46,264 nt of DNA, taken from the NCBI GenBank assembly GCA_013042995.1, contig JABDPB010000065.1, positions 1 through 46,264 of the forward strand, in the 5' to 3' direction. The stretch comes from Ignavibacteriaceae bacterium (GTDB lineage: Bacteria; Bacteroidota; Ignavibacteria; Ignavibacteriales; Ignavibacteriaceae). Within the stretch, counting starts at the first letter, position 1; the number at the start of each line of letters is the position of its first letter. The translations under genes were made by a program, and so were the position numbers. Below the pieces are notes generated by a model. That model did not search any database, had not been told where the DNA came from, and worked only from the letters and a program-made list of their open reading frames with translations. This document shows positions 1-10,082 of this stretch, piece by piece.

Positions 1-3000
1 CTTTTAATCTCCAGCTTAATCCTTCACTTAAATCTTTTTCAACTGTAAATGATTTTATATTCTCATTATTTTCAAAAAGATTATCAATCGGTTTCATTGT
101 GAAAGCATCAAACAACTGCAAAGTTGCAGATCCAGAAAGTGCACTATCCGAAAGGTTACTTACTTTTGCAGTGAAAAATATTTCATCACCTTCTCTTAAA
201 AATCTTGGCGGATTTGGTACAATCATCAAATCTTTTTGAGTTACGGTTTCCTGGTAAATCATTCCGTGCTTTAAATCTTTTGTTAGAGCAAAACCCATAA
301 ATTTCCATCTCGTTAATGCTTCCGGAACGGTGAAGGAAATTATTATTTCTCCCTGCTCGTTTGTTCTTAGTTCAGGATAAAAGAAAGCAGTTTCATTTAA
401 ATTTTTTCTGATTGGAACATCTTCAAATGAAGTTTGAGAGATTTGATCCTTATCTCCATTTAACTTTTTTCTGTCTTCATTATTTTCAAGCTTTGAAATA
501 GTCTTACCGCCTTCTTTTTCTTCACCAAGTATTCCCTGGCTGGAAAGTTCATCAACTGATTCTGTAACAGGCATTGGTGCATCATCCATTTTGAACATCA
601 AATTATCTTTTCTTCCACCTCTGTAGTACATTCCATCACTATAGCCATATCCATAAAAATAAAATCCAAAGTTGTTCATATATGGATAATAGAAGTATTG
701 CCGATTGACATAAGTGTTCCATCCTTCATCATAAACATTAGAGCTAACAATTTGAAATGCATTATCGGTTGTCCAGTTCAATCGTGAGTAATAATAAGGA
801 TGAACATTAAACCCCCAGTAGTTTGCTGCAAATGCATCGAGCGAGGCATCATACATTGAGGCAAGAAGTTCTGCTGCAATTGCATCGCCGTTAGGTCCGG
901 TTATTTTTAATTTCCATTCTTCCTTTGAGCCGGGAAGAATTTTATTTCTAAAAGTTTCAAATGAAATGTTTAATGCTTTGTTGCTCCACGGAACAGAAAT
1001 AACCTTTGTTAAAATGCGGCTTTCATTATTTACGATGAAAGAAACGTGAACAACAATATTTCCGCGGTAATTTTCTTTAATAGGAATTTCAATTTGCTTT
1101 TGCTCGTCATCAAGCGTTATCCATTCTTTTTTAATTATTTTCGCATCGTATTCAATTTCATAGAGTGCTTTTACATTTTCTTCTGCAGAACCGATGTAGA
1201 GTTTTGCTGTCTCACCAGGTTCATAGCTGTTTTTATTTAAATAAATCCAGCTTGCTTCTCTCAATGGAGTTTTATCTGATTCAGGATTGAACAGAGTAAA
1301 ATATTTTACAAGCTCAACAGGAGTTCCGTTTTTATCTTTTGTTTTAAGAGTGAAAACGTATTTGCCAGCTTTCCAATCACTTTGTTCATCGAAGTCTATA
1401 TATGAAGTATCTGCTGTCGTAAAGTTAGTTTGAAATACTCTCTCTTCCTTCTCCCAATTGAAAAATTCATTTTCATCATCATAAACATCGTGATCAAAGC
1501 TTTCGTAATAGTTTTCTTTTGTTAAAATGAATTTATCCGGTTTGCCCCATAACCTGTTTCTGAAAATTCTATCTGGATTTTTAAGCTTGTGCATTTCTAT
1601 TTCAACTTTGGCTTTTTCAAACTGCCCGTTAAGATTTGTAGTTGAAACATTGTATTTGGCATCAAGTGAATTATTAATGATTTCAGGTAGATTCACATTT
1701 GCCACAAGCGCAACATAACCAGCCCGCACAGAAGTCTGGGCTGAATGAGTTTCACCTGTTACGTCAATTACATCTGCGTAAACAGTGTAAGTGAAAACAG
1801 GTTTTGTTTCTTTCGGCAAGGAAAGATCAGGAATCAAATCAAAATCAATTTTAAACTTTCCGTTTTTATCGGTTCGGGTTGTGCCGTTTGTAATTTCCAT
1901 TTCGCTGCTTCTTCCCCAGTACCATCTGTAAAATCCCCACCACCTGTAATCGTAATAAGGAAAGTAAGCTGTCCGCACAACACGATATTTTACATCAACA
2001 TCGTTTAAGTTTACTCCGGAATAAGTTTTTGCAAATCCCTCAGTTGTAACTTTATCATTTAAGGAATAGCTGCCTTTAACCGGATCGAACTTTACTTCAA
2101 ACTTTGGGCGTTTGTATTCTTCCACTCGGAAATACTGCGATCCGTTTTCATTTGCGATGTAATACTGCCCGCCGATTTTTCCTAATGGAATCGTGAACTT
2201 TCCGTTAAACGTTCCGTATTGGTTTGTGGTAAATGTTGCATCGATTATCTTCTGGCTGTTTGCATCGTAAAAAGTTACAGTTGTTTTTTTATCAATTACT
2301 ATATCATGATCTTTTTTACCATCGGTGTTTATCATCAAACCTTTGAAGTAAACGACCTGTCCCGGTCTGTATATGGCTCTATCGAGATAGAAAAATGTTG
2401 TCGTTCTTCTTACAGGCTCATTATTATAGTAATATGAATAGTAGTTGTTCGATTCAAACCTGTCCTCACCATTTATAAAAACAACTTTGTAATTGTTATA
2501 ATTGTTTGGCTGTTTTTCAAATTCAAATCCTCCTTCGCTGTTTGTTTTGCCGTTACTTAGCTTAAAAAATTTATATGCTCTATCATCCGGAACATATCTT
2601 TGTCCGTAAATCTCATAATCAATTTTTACAAGAGGATGACCTGTTTCTCTCTGCAATGCATAGAATTGTGTAATATTTTTATTTAAATCTCTTCGCAGGT
2701 AGCTTATGTTAGAAACCCACATTTTAGAATATGCAACTGCATTTTTTGCATAAGTGAAATTTTTATCAGTTGCGGTAAGCACAAGATATCTTCCGAATGG
2801 AAGCGCTGGCATTTTAATTTCTACTGAATGATTCTGATAATCGTTATCATTAGGTAGATCAACTGACCATTCCTTCAATGGATTTTGCGAAGCGTAGAAA
2901 TCAATTAGTTGCGGTGTATTTTTACCAATCTCTTTACTGTCGAGCCTGTCGCTCCATTTTATAATTCTGATAAAAATTTTATTAACATTTTTAAAGGAAA

Positions 3001-4228
3001 CTAAACTACGAAACGGTTTTTCAGCAATATTTCCATATTCAGTTTGAGAGCGCAAACTTTTTTGCAGAATTGTGCTCTGCAGCCATCTACATTCCTGCGC
3101 ACCAAAAGTATCGGGATATTTTTCTATTGTTGAATTGCAAATCTCAAGTGCTTTTTTAATATCCCATTTATGTTCATCGGAAACATCGGCGTTGTATTTA
3201 GAGCCTTCGCTGTAATAGTAATTCGCAATGTTAAAAGAAATAAGAGATGAATAAGGTACTGCTTTAAATTTTTCTTCAAGTTTTTTTAAAGCCTTTAAGT
3301 AAAGCTCATCTTTTTCCAGATGGACACTGTTATTGCGGACAAAATTTAATCTTGCTATATCCACATCGATCAAAGCATCTTTTTCATCATCATCTATATG
3401 GAATTCTACTAAATCCTGGTAAAGCTGAATTGCATAAAATTTAAGTGAGAGTGAATCTTTTGTTTGATATTCGATTCCAACAAAATCTCCCAGAGAAGAA
3501 AAATCATCCTTACTATTCAACTCAAATTTATAAACTGGATCTGTTACTGATGCTTCATCATTTATATAAAATGAAAATGCACTGTGTGCAAGAAGATCTA
3601 ACAGTGTTGGGCGAAGATATGCCTGCTGCGAATCGCTGTAGTAAAGAATATCTTTAAAGTCCTGGATTGAAATTCGTTTTAGTTCATCGCTGTTTTCTAA
3701 AGATGCATGGAAATGTTTTACAATTTCCCTGATCAATCGCGAAAGATCCCACGTTTGAAAGTCTTCGTTATCAAAATTTACTGTTTCGGTTCTTTGCTGA
3801 AATCGCCACCTGTTATTTTGATAATACTGCCAGTAAATGTTTGCAAGAATCGATTCGAGAATTGCATTTGCAGGAAACGATGCTGTATCAATTTCAGCTT
3901 TTACATCATTAACAATTTTTACGTGGCTGTCTTCTTCAATGTAATTGCCATATTTCAGTTTGTAAAAAACGGATTTTATAAACTGCGGCTGGTTGCCATC
4001 CTTTTTTGCTGCACGGTAAATTTCTTCAACAACCTTTAAAGCAGACCGTGTTAGACCCTTCTGCTCAAGAGAATCGACTTTTTGCCAGGCTGCTTTGTAA
4101 TCATCATTAAATTTATATTTAATCATTTCATTTTTGTTAATTAGATTTATTTCGGAGAATAATCCTGTAAACGAAAACAATAATACTGCAATTGGGACAA
4201 TTGTTAAAAATGTGCTTCTGAGTTTCAT
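1..4228 (-). CDS. Alpha-2-macroglobulin family protein, Bacteroidota type (C-terminus outside window)
   Basis: An open frame runs from an ATG at 4228 to the window edge without a stop, about 1409 codons, so the gene is truncated by the window and not broken. The first 30 residues are a basic-hydrophobic signal peptide (MKLRSTFLTIV...). An N-terminal helical region follows. A macroglobulin MG2-like domain with the motif DRAIYRPGQVVYFKG lies near residues 605-635, and the start of the A2M domain (TAFFYPELRTNEQG) near residues 1276-1315. Bacterial A2Ms are periplasmic or surface protease traps; whether this one has a thioester (CxEQ) cannot be seen because that part is off the window. Two segments near residues 750-775 and 1140-1205 are very rich in Tyr, Phe and Trp. 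It lies downstream of ispD with a 172-base gap. Family assignment is firm; function is inferred from the family. Confidence 0.88.
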   Translation of the reverse strand, partial: MKLRSTFLTIVPIAVLLFSFTGLFSEINLINKNEMIKYKFNDDYKAAWQKVDSLEQKGLTRSALKVVEEIYRAAKKDGNQPQFIKSVFYKLKYGNYIEEDSHVKIVNDVKAEIDTASFPANAILESILANIYWQYYQNNRWRFQQRTETVNFDNEDFQTWDLSRLIREIVKHFHASLENSDELKRISIQDFKDILYYSDSQQAYLRPTLLDLLAHSAFSFYINDEASVTDPVYKFELNSKDDFSSLGDFVGIEYQTKDSLSLKFYAIQLYQDLVEFHIDDDEKDALIDVDIARLNFVRNNSVHLEKDELYLKALKKLEEKFKAVPYSSLISFNIANYYYSEGSKYNADVSDEHKWDIKKALEICNSTIEKYPDTFGAQECRWLQSTILQKSLRSQTEYGNIAEKPFRSLVSFKNVNKIFIRIIKWSDRLDSKEIGKNTPQLIDFYASQNPLKEWSVDLPNDNDYQNHSVEIKMPALPFGRYLVLTATDKNFTYAKNAVAYSKMWVSNISYLRRDLNKNITQFYALQRETGHPLVKIDYEIYGQRYVPDDRAYKFFKLSNGKTNSEGGFEFEKQPNNYNNYKVVFINGEDRFESNNYYSYYYNNEPVRRTTTFFYLDRAIYRPGQVVYFKGLMINTDGKKDHDIVIDKKTTVTFYDANSQKIIDATFTTNQYGTFNGKFTIPLGKIGGQYYIANENGSQYFRVEEYKRPKFEVKFDPVKGSYSLNDKVTTEGFAKTYSGVNLNDVDVKYRVVRTAYFPYYDYRWWGFYRWYWGRSSEMEITNGTTRTDKNGKFKIDFDLIPDLSLPKETKPVFTYTVYADVIDVTGETHSAQTSVRAGYVALVANVNLPEIINNSLDAKYNVSTTNLNGQFEKAKVEIEMHKLKNPDRIFRNRLWGKPDKFILTKENYYESFDHDVYDDENEFFNWEKEERVFQTNFTTADTSYIDFDEQSDWKAGKYVFTLKTKDKNGTPVELVKYFTLFNPESDKTPLREASWIYLNKNSYEPGETAKLYIGSAEENVKALYEIEYDAKIIKKEWITLDDEQKQIEIPIKENYRGNIVVHVSFIVNNESRILTKVISVPWSNKALNISFETFRNKILPGSKEEWKLKITGPNGDAIAAELLASMYDASLDAFAANYWGFNVHPYYYSRLNWTTDNAFQIVSSNVYDEGWNTYVNRQYFYYPYMNNFGFYFYGYGYSDGMYYRGGRKDNLMFKMDDAPMPVTESVDELSSQGILGEEKEGGKTISKLENNEDRKKLNGDKDQISQTSFEDVPIRKNLNETAFFYPELRTNEQGEIIISFTVPEALTRWKFMGFALTKDLKHGMIYQETVTQKDLMIVPNPPRFLREGDEIFFTAKVSNLSDSALSGSATLQLFDAFTMKPIDNLFENNENIKSFTVEKDLSEGLSWRLK

Positions 4229-4253
4229 GCCTATACCCTTTTTTATTCAAATT

Positions 4254-4302
4254 AAAGTAAAACCGCAGCATCTCTCCTAAAAATTTCGCTTAGTTTTACT
4301 TT
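4254..4302. repeat. Inverted repeat upstream of the A2M gene
   Basis: Arms AAAGTAAAAC (4254-4263) and GTTTTACTTT (4293-4302) are perfect 10-base reverse complements separated by 29 bases. They sit 26-74 bases upstream of the A2M start, in the 172-base gap after ispD. This could be an operator or a leader hairpin. The arms are AT-rich, so chance is possible. Confidence 0.35.
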
Positions 4303-4400
4303 TTAGAATTGAATTGGTTCCTGAAAAATACCCAACTCTTGTAAATTAAATAAATGATTTATTGAAATGAGGATAGTCGGAGTTAAATTCTTGGCAAGAT

Positions 4401-5084
4401 TTATAATTGTGAACTGATAAGTTTTTCAAACATTTCAACATCGGTAATAGTAGTTACTTTAAAGTTGAACATAGAGCCTTCAACAATATTTATTTCTTCA
4501 CCCAACTCTTTTACAAGCATTGATTCATCGGTGCCGATAAAATTCTTCTCATAGGCTTTTTTCATCGCTTTTATAAGAGTTTTATATTTGAATATCTGCG
4601 GAGTTTGGACGTAGTAAGTTTCTTTTCTATCTAAGTACTCTTTTACGGTTTGCTCCCCTTTTAATAAAGTATCTCTTGCTCTGATGCAAACAAGTGCGTT
4701 ACCTTTTTCCTTACCTGCATTTATCGCATTTGTCAAAACCTCTTCCGGAAGCAGTGGTCTTGCAGCATCGTGAACAATAATTAAATCATCATCATTTGCA
4801 TCGATACTTTTTAATGCACTATAGACAGAATCCTGTCTTTCTTCACCGCCTTCGACAATACTTTTTACTTTGGATAGATTGTAATCTTTTACAAGTTTGT
4901 TGAATAATTTAAAGTACGCAGGCTCTGCAGAAACAGCTATTTCATCAACTAAATCGTTCTTCTGAAAAACTTCAAGTGTATAAACGATTAACTCTTTACC
5001 ATGAAATTTCAAATATTGTTTGGGAGCAGAAAACCCACTCCTTTTACCTTTGCCGCCGGCGGGTATAATAGCAATAGTTTTCAT
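4401..5084 (-). CDS. ispD: 2-C-methyl-D-erythritol 4-phosphate cytidylyltransferase
   Basis: IspD transfers CMP from CTP to MEP, the third step of the cytoplasmic non-mevalonate isoprenoid pathway. The 227-residue protein has the usual length for a stand-alone enzyme. The N-terminal nucleotide loop IIPAGGKGKRSG with the following PKQYL, the central VHDAARPLL motif and the C-terminal TDESMLVKELGEEINIVEG segment are typical. It is not fused to IspF, and no ispF is seen in the window. The gene lies 17 bases downstream of queA on the same strand, so the two are probably co-transcribed. A 172-base gap then separates it from the A2M gene. Confidence 0.95.
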   Translation of the reverse strand: MKTIAIIPAGGKGKRSGFSAPKQYLKFHGKELIVYTLEVFQKNDLVDEIAVSAEPAYFKLFNKLVKDYNLSKVKSIVEGGEERQDSVYSALKSIDANDDDLIIVHDAARPLLPEEVLTNAINAGKEKGNALVCIRARDTLLKGEQTVKEYLDRKETYYVQTPQIFKYKTLIKAMKKAYEKNFIGTDESMLVKELGEEINIVEGSMFNFKVTTITDVEMFEKLISSQL

Positions 5085-5101
5085 CTCAGTAACCTTCCTG
5101 G

Positions 5102-6136
5102 TTACACAATAAGCATTGCATCACCGTAACTGAGAAAGCGATATTTTTCCTTCAATGCTTTTTTATAAGCTTTTAGAATAAAATCATTTCCTGCCAAAGC
5201 TGAAACAAGCATTAATAAAGTTGATTCAGGTGTGTGGAAATTCGTTATAAGATTATCTGTTATCTTAAACTCATAAGGAGGATAAATAAATTTATCTGTC
5301 CAGCCACTGTTCATTTTTACAAATCCCTCAGCGGTTGTGCTTGTTTCTAGAGCACGGCAAGTACTTGTTCCAACAACAAATATACTATGCTTGCTGTTCA
5401 TTGCTTTATTTATTTTTTCGGCAGACTTTTGAGGAATTTCAAAAAATTCAGAATCCATTTTGTGTTTAGTCAAATCTTCAACTTCAACGGGTCTAAATGT
5501 CCCCAAACCGATGTGAAGAATTACAGGAACAACAATAACTCCTTTTTTCTTTATTTTCGATAGTAAACCTTTCGTAAAATGGAGACCTGCAGTTGGTGCT
5601 GCTACTGCGCCATCAACCTTCGCAAAAATTGTCTGATAATTTTCCCTGTCAGAAGGTTCGGCATCTCTTTTAATATATGGCGGAAGAGGTGTTACACCAA
5701 TTTTTTCCACTGCTTTAAAAACATTTCCCGGTTGATTAAACCTCACCGTTCTGCCTCTTGAAGTAGTATTATCAATTACTTCGCACCATAGCTTATCGTT
5801 AAAATAAATTTTATTCCCAATTCTTACTTTTCTTGCCGGGTCAACAATTACATCCCAAATACATTCCTGCGAATTAAGTTCTCTTAATAAAAATACTTCT
5901 ATCTTCGCGTTTGTCTTTTCTTTTTTACCAAACAGTCTTGCCTGGAAAACACGTGTTTCGTTTACAACCAAAACATCACCTTTGGACATATAATCAGCTA
6001 CATTGGAAAATTTCCTCGATTCGATTTCCTGAGTTTCCCGGTTTAGCACCATAAGCTTTGCTTTATCTCTAGTGGAAGCAGGATACTTGGCAATTGCTGT
6101 CTTTGGTAAATTAAAACTAAAATCTGAAAGCTTCAT
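5102..6136 (-). CDS. queA: S-adenosylmethionine:tRNA ribosyltransferase-isomerase
   Basis: QueA moves the ribosyl part of S-adenosylmethionine onto preQ1-modified tRNA to give epoxyqueuosine. The start MKLSDFSFNLP, the YPASTRDKAKLMVLNR segment and the AAPTAGLHFT motif in the middle are family hallmarks, and 344 residues is the normal length. It pairs functionally with queC and queF at 21676-22763, so preQ0, preQ1 and epoxyqueuosine formation are all encoded within 17 kb but not in one operon. It lies between ppdK and ispD on the same strand. A hairpin in the gap before it (6168-6191) may partly separate it from ppdK. Confidence 0.96.
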   Translation of the reverse strand: MKLSDFSFNLPKTAIAKYPASTRDKAKLMVLNRETQEIESRKFSNVADYMSKGDVLVVNETRVFQARLFGKKEKTNAKIEVFLLRELNSQECIWDVIVDPARKVRIGNKIYFNDKLWCEVIDNTTSRGRTVRFNQPGNVFKAVEKIGVTPLPPYIKRDAEPSDRENYQTIFAKVDGAVAAPTAGLHFTKGLLSKIKKKGVIVVPVILHIGLGTFRPVEVEDLTKHKMDSEFFEIPQKSAEKINKAMNSKHSIFVVGTSTCRALETSTTAEGFVKMNSGWTDKFIYPPYEFKITDNLITNFHTPESTLLMLVSALAGNDFILKAYKKALKEKYRFLSYGDAMLIV

Positions 6137-6167
6137 TCTTTAACCTTTATTATTAAAAGTGAACTAA

Positions 6168-6191
6168 AGCGGATGATCTGCGCCATCCGCT
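6168..6191 (-). terminator. GC-rich hairpin after ppdK, possible weak terminator or attenuator
   Basis: An 8-bp perfect stem AGCGGATG/CATCCGCT with an 8-base loop lies just after the ppdK stop. In the minus-strand transcript it is followed by a broken T-run (TTTAG, then ACTTTT). Placement between two co-directional genes and the poor T-tract suggest partial termination or an mRNA-end stabiliser more than a full stop. Confidence 0.45.
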
Positions 6192-6199
6192 AAACATAT

Positions 6200-8983
6200 T
6201 TATCTTTTTTTCTTTTTGCTAGACTTCTTTTTTGATCTTTTGGAAGAGACTTTTTTCATTCCTTTTTCATTTATCACAGCTCGTGCTGCTGCAAGTCTTG
6301 CAATCGGAACTCTAAAAGGTGAACAACTAACATAATCCAAACCGGTTCGGTGACAAAATTCAACCGATGCAGGATCACCGCCATGCTCTCCACAAATACC
6401 AACCTTGAGATCTTTACTTACGGAACGACCTTTTTGTGTTCCCATTTCAACAAGCTCACCCACCCCAGATTGATCAAGTGTTTCAAACGGATCAGCTGGA
6501 AGAATATCATGCTGCACATAAAGCGGAAGAAATTTACCTGCATCATCTCTCGATAATCCAAATGTAGTTTGAGTTAAATCGTTAGTACCAAAGCTGAAAA
6601 ATTCTGCTCTTTGTGCAATCTCATCAGCAGTTAAAGCTGCTCGAGGTAATTCAATCATCGTACCTACAAGATAATTTATTTTCTTTCCTTTTTCTTCCAT
6701 TACTTCTTTTGCGGCTTTACGTACTATGTCTTCTTGCAATGAAAATTCCTGAACAGTACTAACCAAGGGAATCATTATTTCGGGTTTTACCTTAGTTCCT
6801 TTTTTAGCAATATTAACAGCAGCTTCAATAATGGCCCTTGCTTGCATTTCGGTTATTTCGGGATAAACAACACCAAGCCTGCATCCTCTAAATCCTAGCA
6901 TAGGATTGAATTCAGAAAGGCTTTCAATTTTGTCTTTAAGTTTTTTCTCTGCAACGCCAAGCTGCTGTGCAAGCTCCGCAATTTCTTTTTCAGTGTGCGG
7001 TAAAAATTCATGCAGCGGTGGATCGAGTGTTCTGATTGTAACGGGTCTGCCGTCCATTGCTTTGAAAATACCTTCAAAATCTTCGCGCTGTAGGGGTAGC
7101 AATTCTGAAAGTGCTGCTTTTCTATCTTCTACTGTATCGGAAACAATCATCTTTCTGACTGATCTTATTCTCTCACCGCCAAAAAACATATGCTCTGTCC
7201 TGCATAAACCAATGCCTTCTGCACCAAACGCAATTGCATTGCTAGCCTGATCCGGCTGATCTGCATTTGTTCTAACATTCATTTTTCTTATTTGATCTGC
7301 CCATTTTAACAGGCTTGAATAAGTTTTATAAACATCAGATTCCTTTGAATTAAGTGATTTTGAAATAAGCACCTGAATAACTTCTGAAGGTTTGGTTTCA
7401 AGCTTGCCTTTAATAACTTCACCTGTCGTACCATCAATGGAAATAAAATCACCTTCATTCAGAACATGGCTTTTGCCTTCCACCGCAACAGTTTTTTCCT
7501 TGTAATTAATTTTTAAATCGCCACAGCCGGCAACACAAACTTTACCCATTTGCCTTGCAACAAGCGCTGCGTGAGAAGTCATTCCGCCTCTTGCGGTTAA
7601 AATTCCTTCGGAGGCATTCATTCCTTTTATATCTTCCGGGGAGGTCTCAATTCTAACAAGTATAACAGGATCACCTTTTGCTGCCATTTCTTCAGCATCC
7701 TGTGCACTTAGTGCAATTTTACCTGAAGCTGCACCAGGACCTGCATTTAATCCTTTTGCAACTAATTTTCCTTCAGAGATTGACCTGTTCTTCTCATTTT
7801 GATCGAAGATTGGACGGAGTAACTGGTTAAGCTGGTTCGGATCAATTCTGGAAATAGCATCTTCTTTGGTGATCAATTTTTCCTTCACCATATCTACCGC
7901 CATTTTAATAGCAGCAAAACCTGTTCTCTTACCAACACGGCATTGTAGCATCCAAAGTTTACCTTGCTGAATTGTAAACTCAATATCCATCATTTCTTTG
8001 TAGTGCTTCTCAAGGGTTTTTCTGTACCCATCCAGCTCACGATAAATTTTCGGATCATCTTTCTTTAGTTCTTCAATGGGATGAGGAGTTCGCGTTCCAG
8101 CAACAACATCTTCACCCTGAGCATTAAAAAGATATTCACCATAAAAAACATTTTCTCCTGTTGCAGCATCTCTTGTAAATGCAACACCTGTTCCGCAATC
8201 TTCACCCATATTTCCAAAAACCATAGATTGAATGTTTACGGCAGTTCCCCACTCAGCAGGAATATTATTTAGCTTGCGGTAAACTTTTGCCCTGTCATTA
8301 TCCCACGAACCAAACACGGCACCAATTGCACCCCACAATTGATCCATTGGATTTGTGGGAAATTCGTGACCGGTTTTTTCTTTTATAGCAACTTTAAATT
8401 CTTCTACTAATTCTTTCAAATGATCGGCAGTTAATTCAGTATCAACTTTAAAACCATGTTTATGTTTCTTGTTTTCAAGAATTACTTCAAATGGGTCTTC
8501 ATCGTGTTTCGATTCAGGTTTTAAACCCAAAACCACGTCGCCGTACATCTGAACAAATCTTCTGTACGAATCATAGGCAAAGCGCGGGTTGTTTGTCTTT
8601 TTGATCAAGCTCTGAATTGTTTCATCATTTAAACCAAGGTTCAAAACAGTGTCCATCATACCGGGCATAGAAGCTCGTGCACCACTTCTAACAGAAAGCA
8701 GAAGCGGATTTTCCGGATCACCGAATTTTGCTCCCATTTCTTTTTCCACTTTTTTAAGTGCGGTAAGCACTTGTGATTTTAATTCTTTTGGGTATCTTTT
8801 TTTATTGCTGTAAAAATATGTACACACTTCAGTAGTAATCGTAAATCCTGCAGGCACAGGGAGTGAAATATTAACCATCTCGGCAAGATTTGCTCCTTTA
8901 CCGCCAAGGAGCGCTTTCATTTCCGCTTTCCCATCAGCTCTTTTACCACCAAAAAAGTATACGTATTTCTTTTGCTTTGCCAT
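6200..8983 (-). CDS. ppdK: Pyruvate, phosphate dikinase
   Basis: PPDK reversibly interconverts pyruvate + ATP + Pi with PEP + AMP + PPi in the cytoplasm. The N-terminal ATP-grasp region has [10 protein letters not shown] near residues 26-36. The central phosphohistidine domain has [17 protein letters not shown] with the swivelling His at about residue 471. The C-terminal PEP/pyruvate barrel holds [19 protein letters not shown] and the terminal [25 protein letters not shown] blocks. Length is 927 residues; the family usually ends soon after the last block, but here about 20 extra residues follow, almost all Lys, Ser and Arg. The start has a strong GGAGG ribosome site at 8991-8995, seven bases upstream. 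It is downstream of lpxK and probably has its own promoter. Function is firm; the role of the tail is unknown. Confidence 0.97.
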   Translation of the reverse strand: MAKQKKYVYFFGGKRADGKAEMKALLGGKGANLAEMVNISLPVPAGFTITTEVCTYFYSNKKRYPKELKSQVLTALKKVEKEMGAKFGDPENPLLLSVRSGARASMPGMMDTVLNLGLNDETIQSLIKKTNNPRFAYDSYRRFVQMYGDVVLGLKPESKHDEDPFEVILENKKHKHGFKVDTELTADHLKELVEEFKVAIKEKTGHEFPTNPMDQLWGAIGAVFGSWDNDRAKVYRKLNNIPAEWGTAVNIQSMVFGNMGEDCGTGVAFTRDAATGENVFYGEYLFNAQGEDVVAGTRTPHPIEELKKDDPKIYRELDGYRKTLEKHYKEMMDIEFTIQQGKLWMLQCRVGKRTGFAAIKMAVDMVKEKLITKEDAISRIDPNQLNQLLRPIFDQNEKNRSISEGKLVAKGLNAGPGAASGKIALSAQDAEEMAAKGDPVILVRIETSPEDIKGMNASEGILTARGGMTSHAALVARQMGKVCVAGCGDLKINYKEKTVAVEGKSHVLNEGDFISIDGTTGEVIKGKLETKPSEVIQVLISKSLNSKESDVYKTYSSLLKWADQIRKMNVRTNADQPDQASNAIAFGAEGIGLCRTEHMFFGGERIRSVRKMIVSDTVEDRKAALSELLPLQREDFEGIFKAMDGRPVTIRTLDPPLHEFLPHTEKEIAELAQQLGVAEKKLKDKIESLSEFNPMLGFRGCRLGVVYPEITEMQARAIIEAAVNIAKKGTKVKPEIMIPLVSTVQEFSLQEDIVRKAAKEVMEEKGKKINYLVGTMIELPRAALTADEIAQRAEFFSFGTNDLTQTTFGLSRDDAGKFLPLYVQHDILPADPFETLDQSGVGELVEMGTQKGRSVSKDLKVGICGEHGGDPASVEFCHRTGLDYVSCSPFRVPIARLAAARAVINEKGMKKVSSKRSKKKSSKKKKR

Positions 8984-9035
8984 ATATGTTCCTCCGTAGT
9001 TAGATTATTTGTTGATTCTGCAAAATGAAAATTTT

Positions 9036-10073
9036 TTAAGCCTTAAAGATAAAGCCCTTAAACGAATCTTCATCATCTATTTTAAATTTTATTTTAAGAA
9101 AATAGATGTCAATATCATCTAATTCCTTTGAAAAATTGGACAATTTTACAGCATCTTTTTCAGTAGTAACCACAGAATGCGAATTTGTGCTGTAAAAAGC
9201 CTTTCTGATCAATTGTATATCTTTATGCGTATAGTGCTTGTGATCTCTAAAAATTAATTTGTTTTCGGTATCAACTTTTGTTTGGGACAAAACATTTAAA
9301 AATGAAAAGGGTCTTGCAATACCGGAGACCACAAGACTTTTCTGACCTTCAAATTCATTCAAGCCAAAATGTGAGCTGCTTTTCAAATCATAAAAACCAA
9401 CGGCTTGGTAGAATCCGTTAAATATTTTTTTACCAGAAAAGTATTTTGAAAATTTTTCAGGTATATTTTTTTTAGACGTAAATTTCCTATTTATAATTAT
9501 CGCATCTGCACGTTTAAGCGAGGTAAATGGTTCACGCATTGTTCCTGCTGGAAAAAGACTGTTAATAAAAAACCTTTCATCAGTTAAAAACCTTTGTTCA
9601 ATAACCACAATATCCAAATCGCGATAAATCCACCTGTGCTGAAAAGCGTCATCCAGCACGAGTGTATCAGCACCTGTTTGAGTAATTAATTTTTCTGCAC
9701 CTGTAACTCTGTTTTCACACACAGCTGCAGGGACTTTGCAATCCAAAACTGTGTGATACATTTCATCGCCACTTTTTTCTACAGTTGATAAGATTTCATT
9801 TCCATCCGATACCAAAACAAATCCGCGTGATTTTCTTCTGTAGCCTCTGCTTAAAACGCCAACTTTTTTTCCATTCATTTTTAACAGTTCGGTTATGTAA
9901 ATCGTAACAGGTGTTTTGCCCGATCCTCCAAGAGTGATATTGCCAATAGAAAATATTTCCGCATTAACTTTTTTACTTTTAAATATTTTTTTATCGAACA
10001 GATAATTTCTAATCCAAATTATCATTGCATAAACGGGAACTGCTGGAAGTAGTACTATCTTTAAAAAGTTCAT
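9036..10073 (-). CDS. lpxK: Tetraacyldisaccharide 4'-kinase
   Basis: LpxK phosphorylates the 4' position of the lipid A disaccharide at the inner face of the cytoplasmic membrane. A hydrophobic N-terminal anchor (residues 1-20) precedes the Walker A loop GGSGKTP (about 49-55), placed as in known LpxK proteins. LSRGYRRKSRGF, the LDDAFQHR motif and a C-terminal TTEKDAVKL segment follow. The 345 residues match the family. It sits 9 bases after the DUF374 acyltransferase and follows lpxB, giving an lpxB-acyltransferase-lpxK order that fits the Raetz pathway. Confidence 0.94.
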   Translation of the reverse strand: MNFLKIVLLPAVPVYAMIIWIRNYLFDKKIFKSKKVNAEIFSIGNITLGGSGKTPVTIYITELLKMNGKKVGVLSRGYRRKSRGFVLVSDGNEILSTVEKSGDEMYHTVLDCKVPAAVCENRVTGAEKLITQTGADTLVLDDAFQHRWIYRDLDIVVIEQRFLTDERFFINSLFPAGTMREPFTSLKRADAIIINRKFTSKKNIPEKFSKYFSGKKIFNGFYQAVGFYDLKSSSHFGLNEFEGQKSLVVSGIARPFSFLNVLSQTKVDTENKLIFRDHKHYTHKDIQLIRKAFYSTNSHSVVTTEKDAVKLSNFSKELDDIDIYFLKIKFKIDDEDSFKGFIFKA

Positions 10074-10082
10074 TTGGATTGA

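Noticed and set aside
1046..4039. Several plus-strand open frames
   Set aside because: They lie opposite the long A2M frame, which has a signal peptide and clear domains; the shadows have Cys/Phe-rich nonsense composition.
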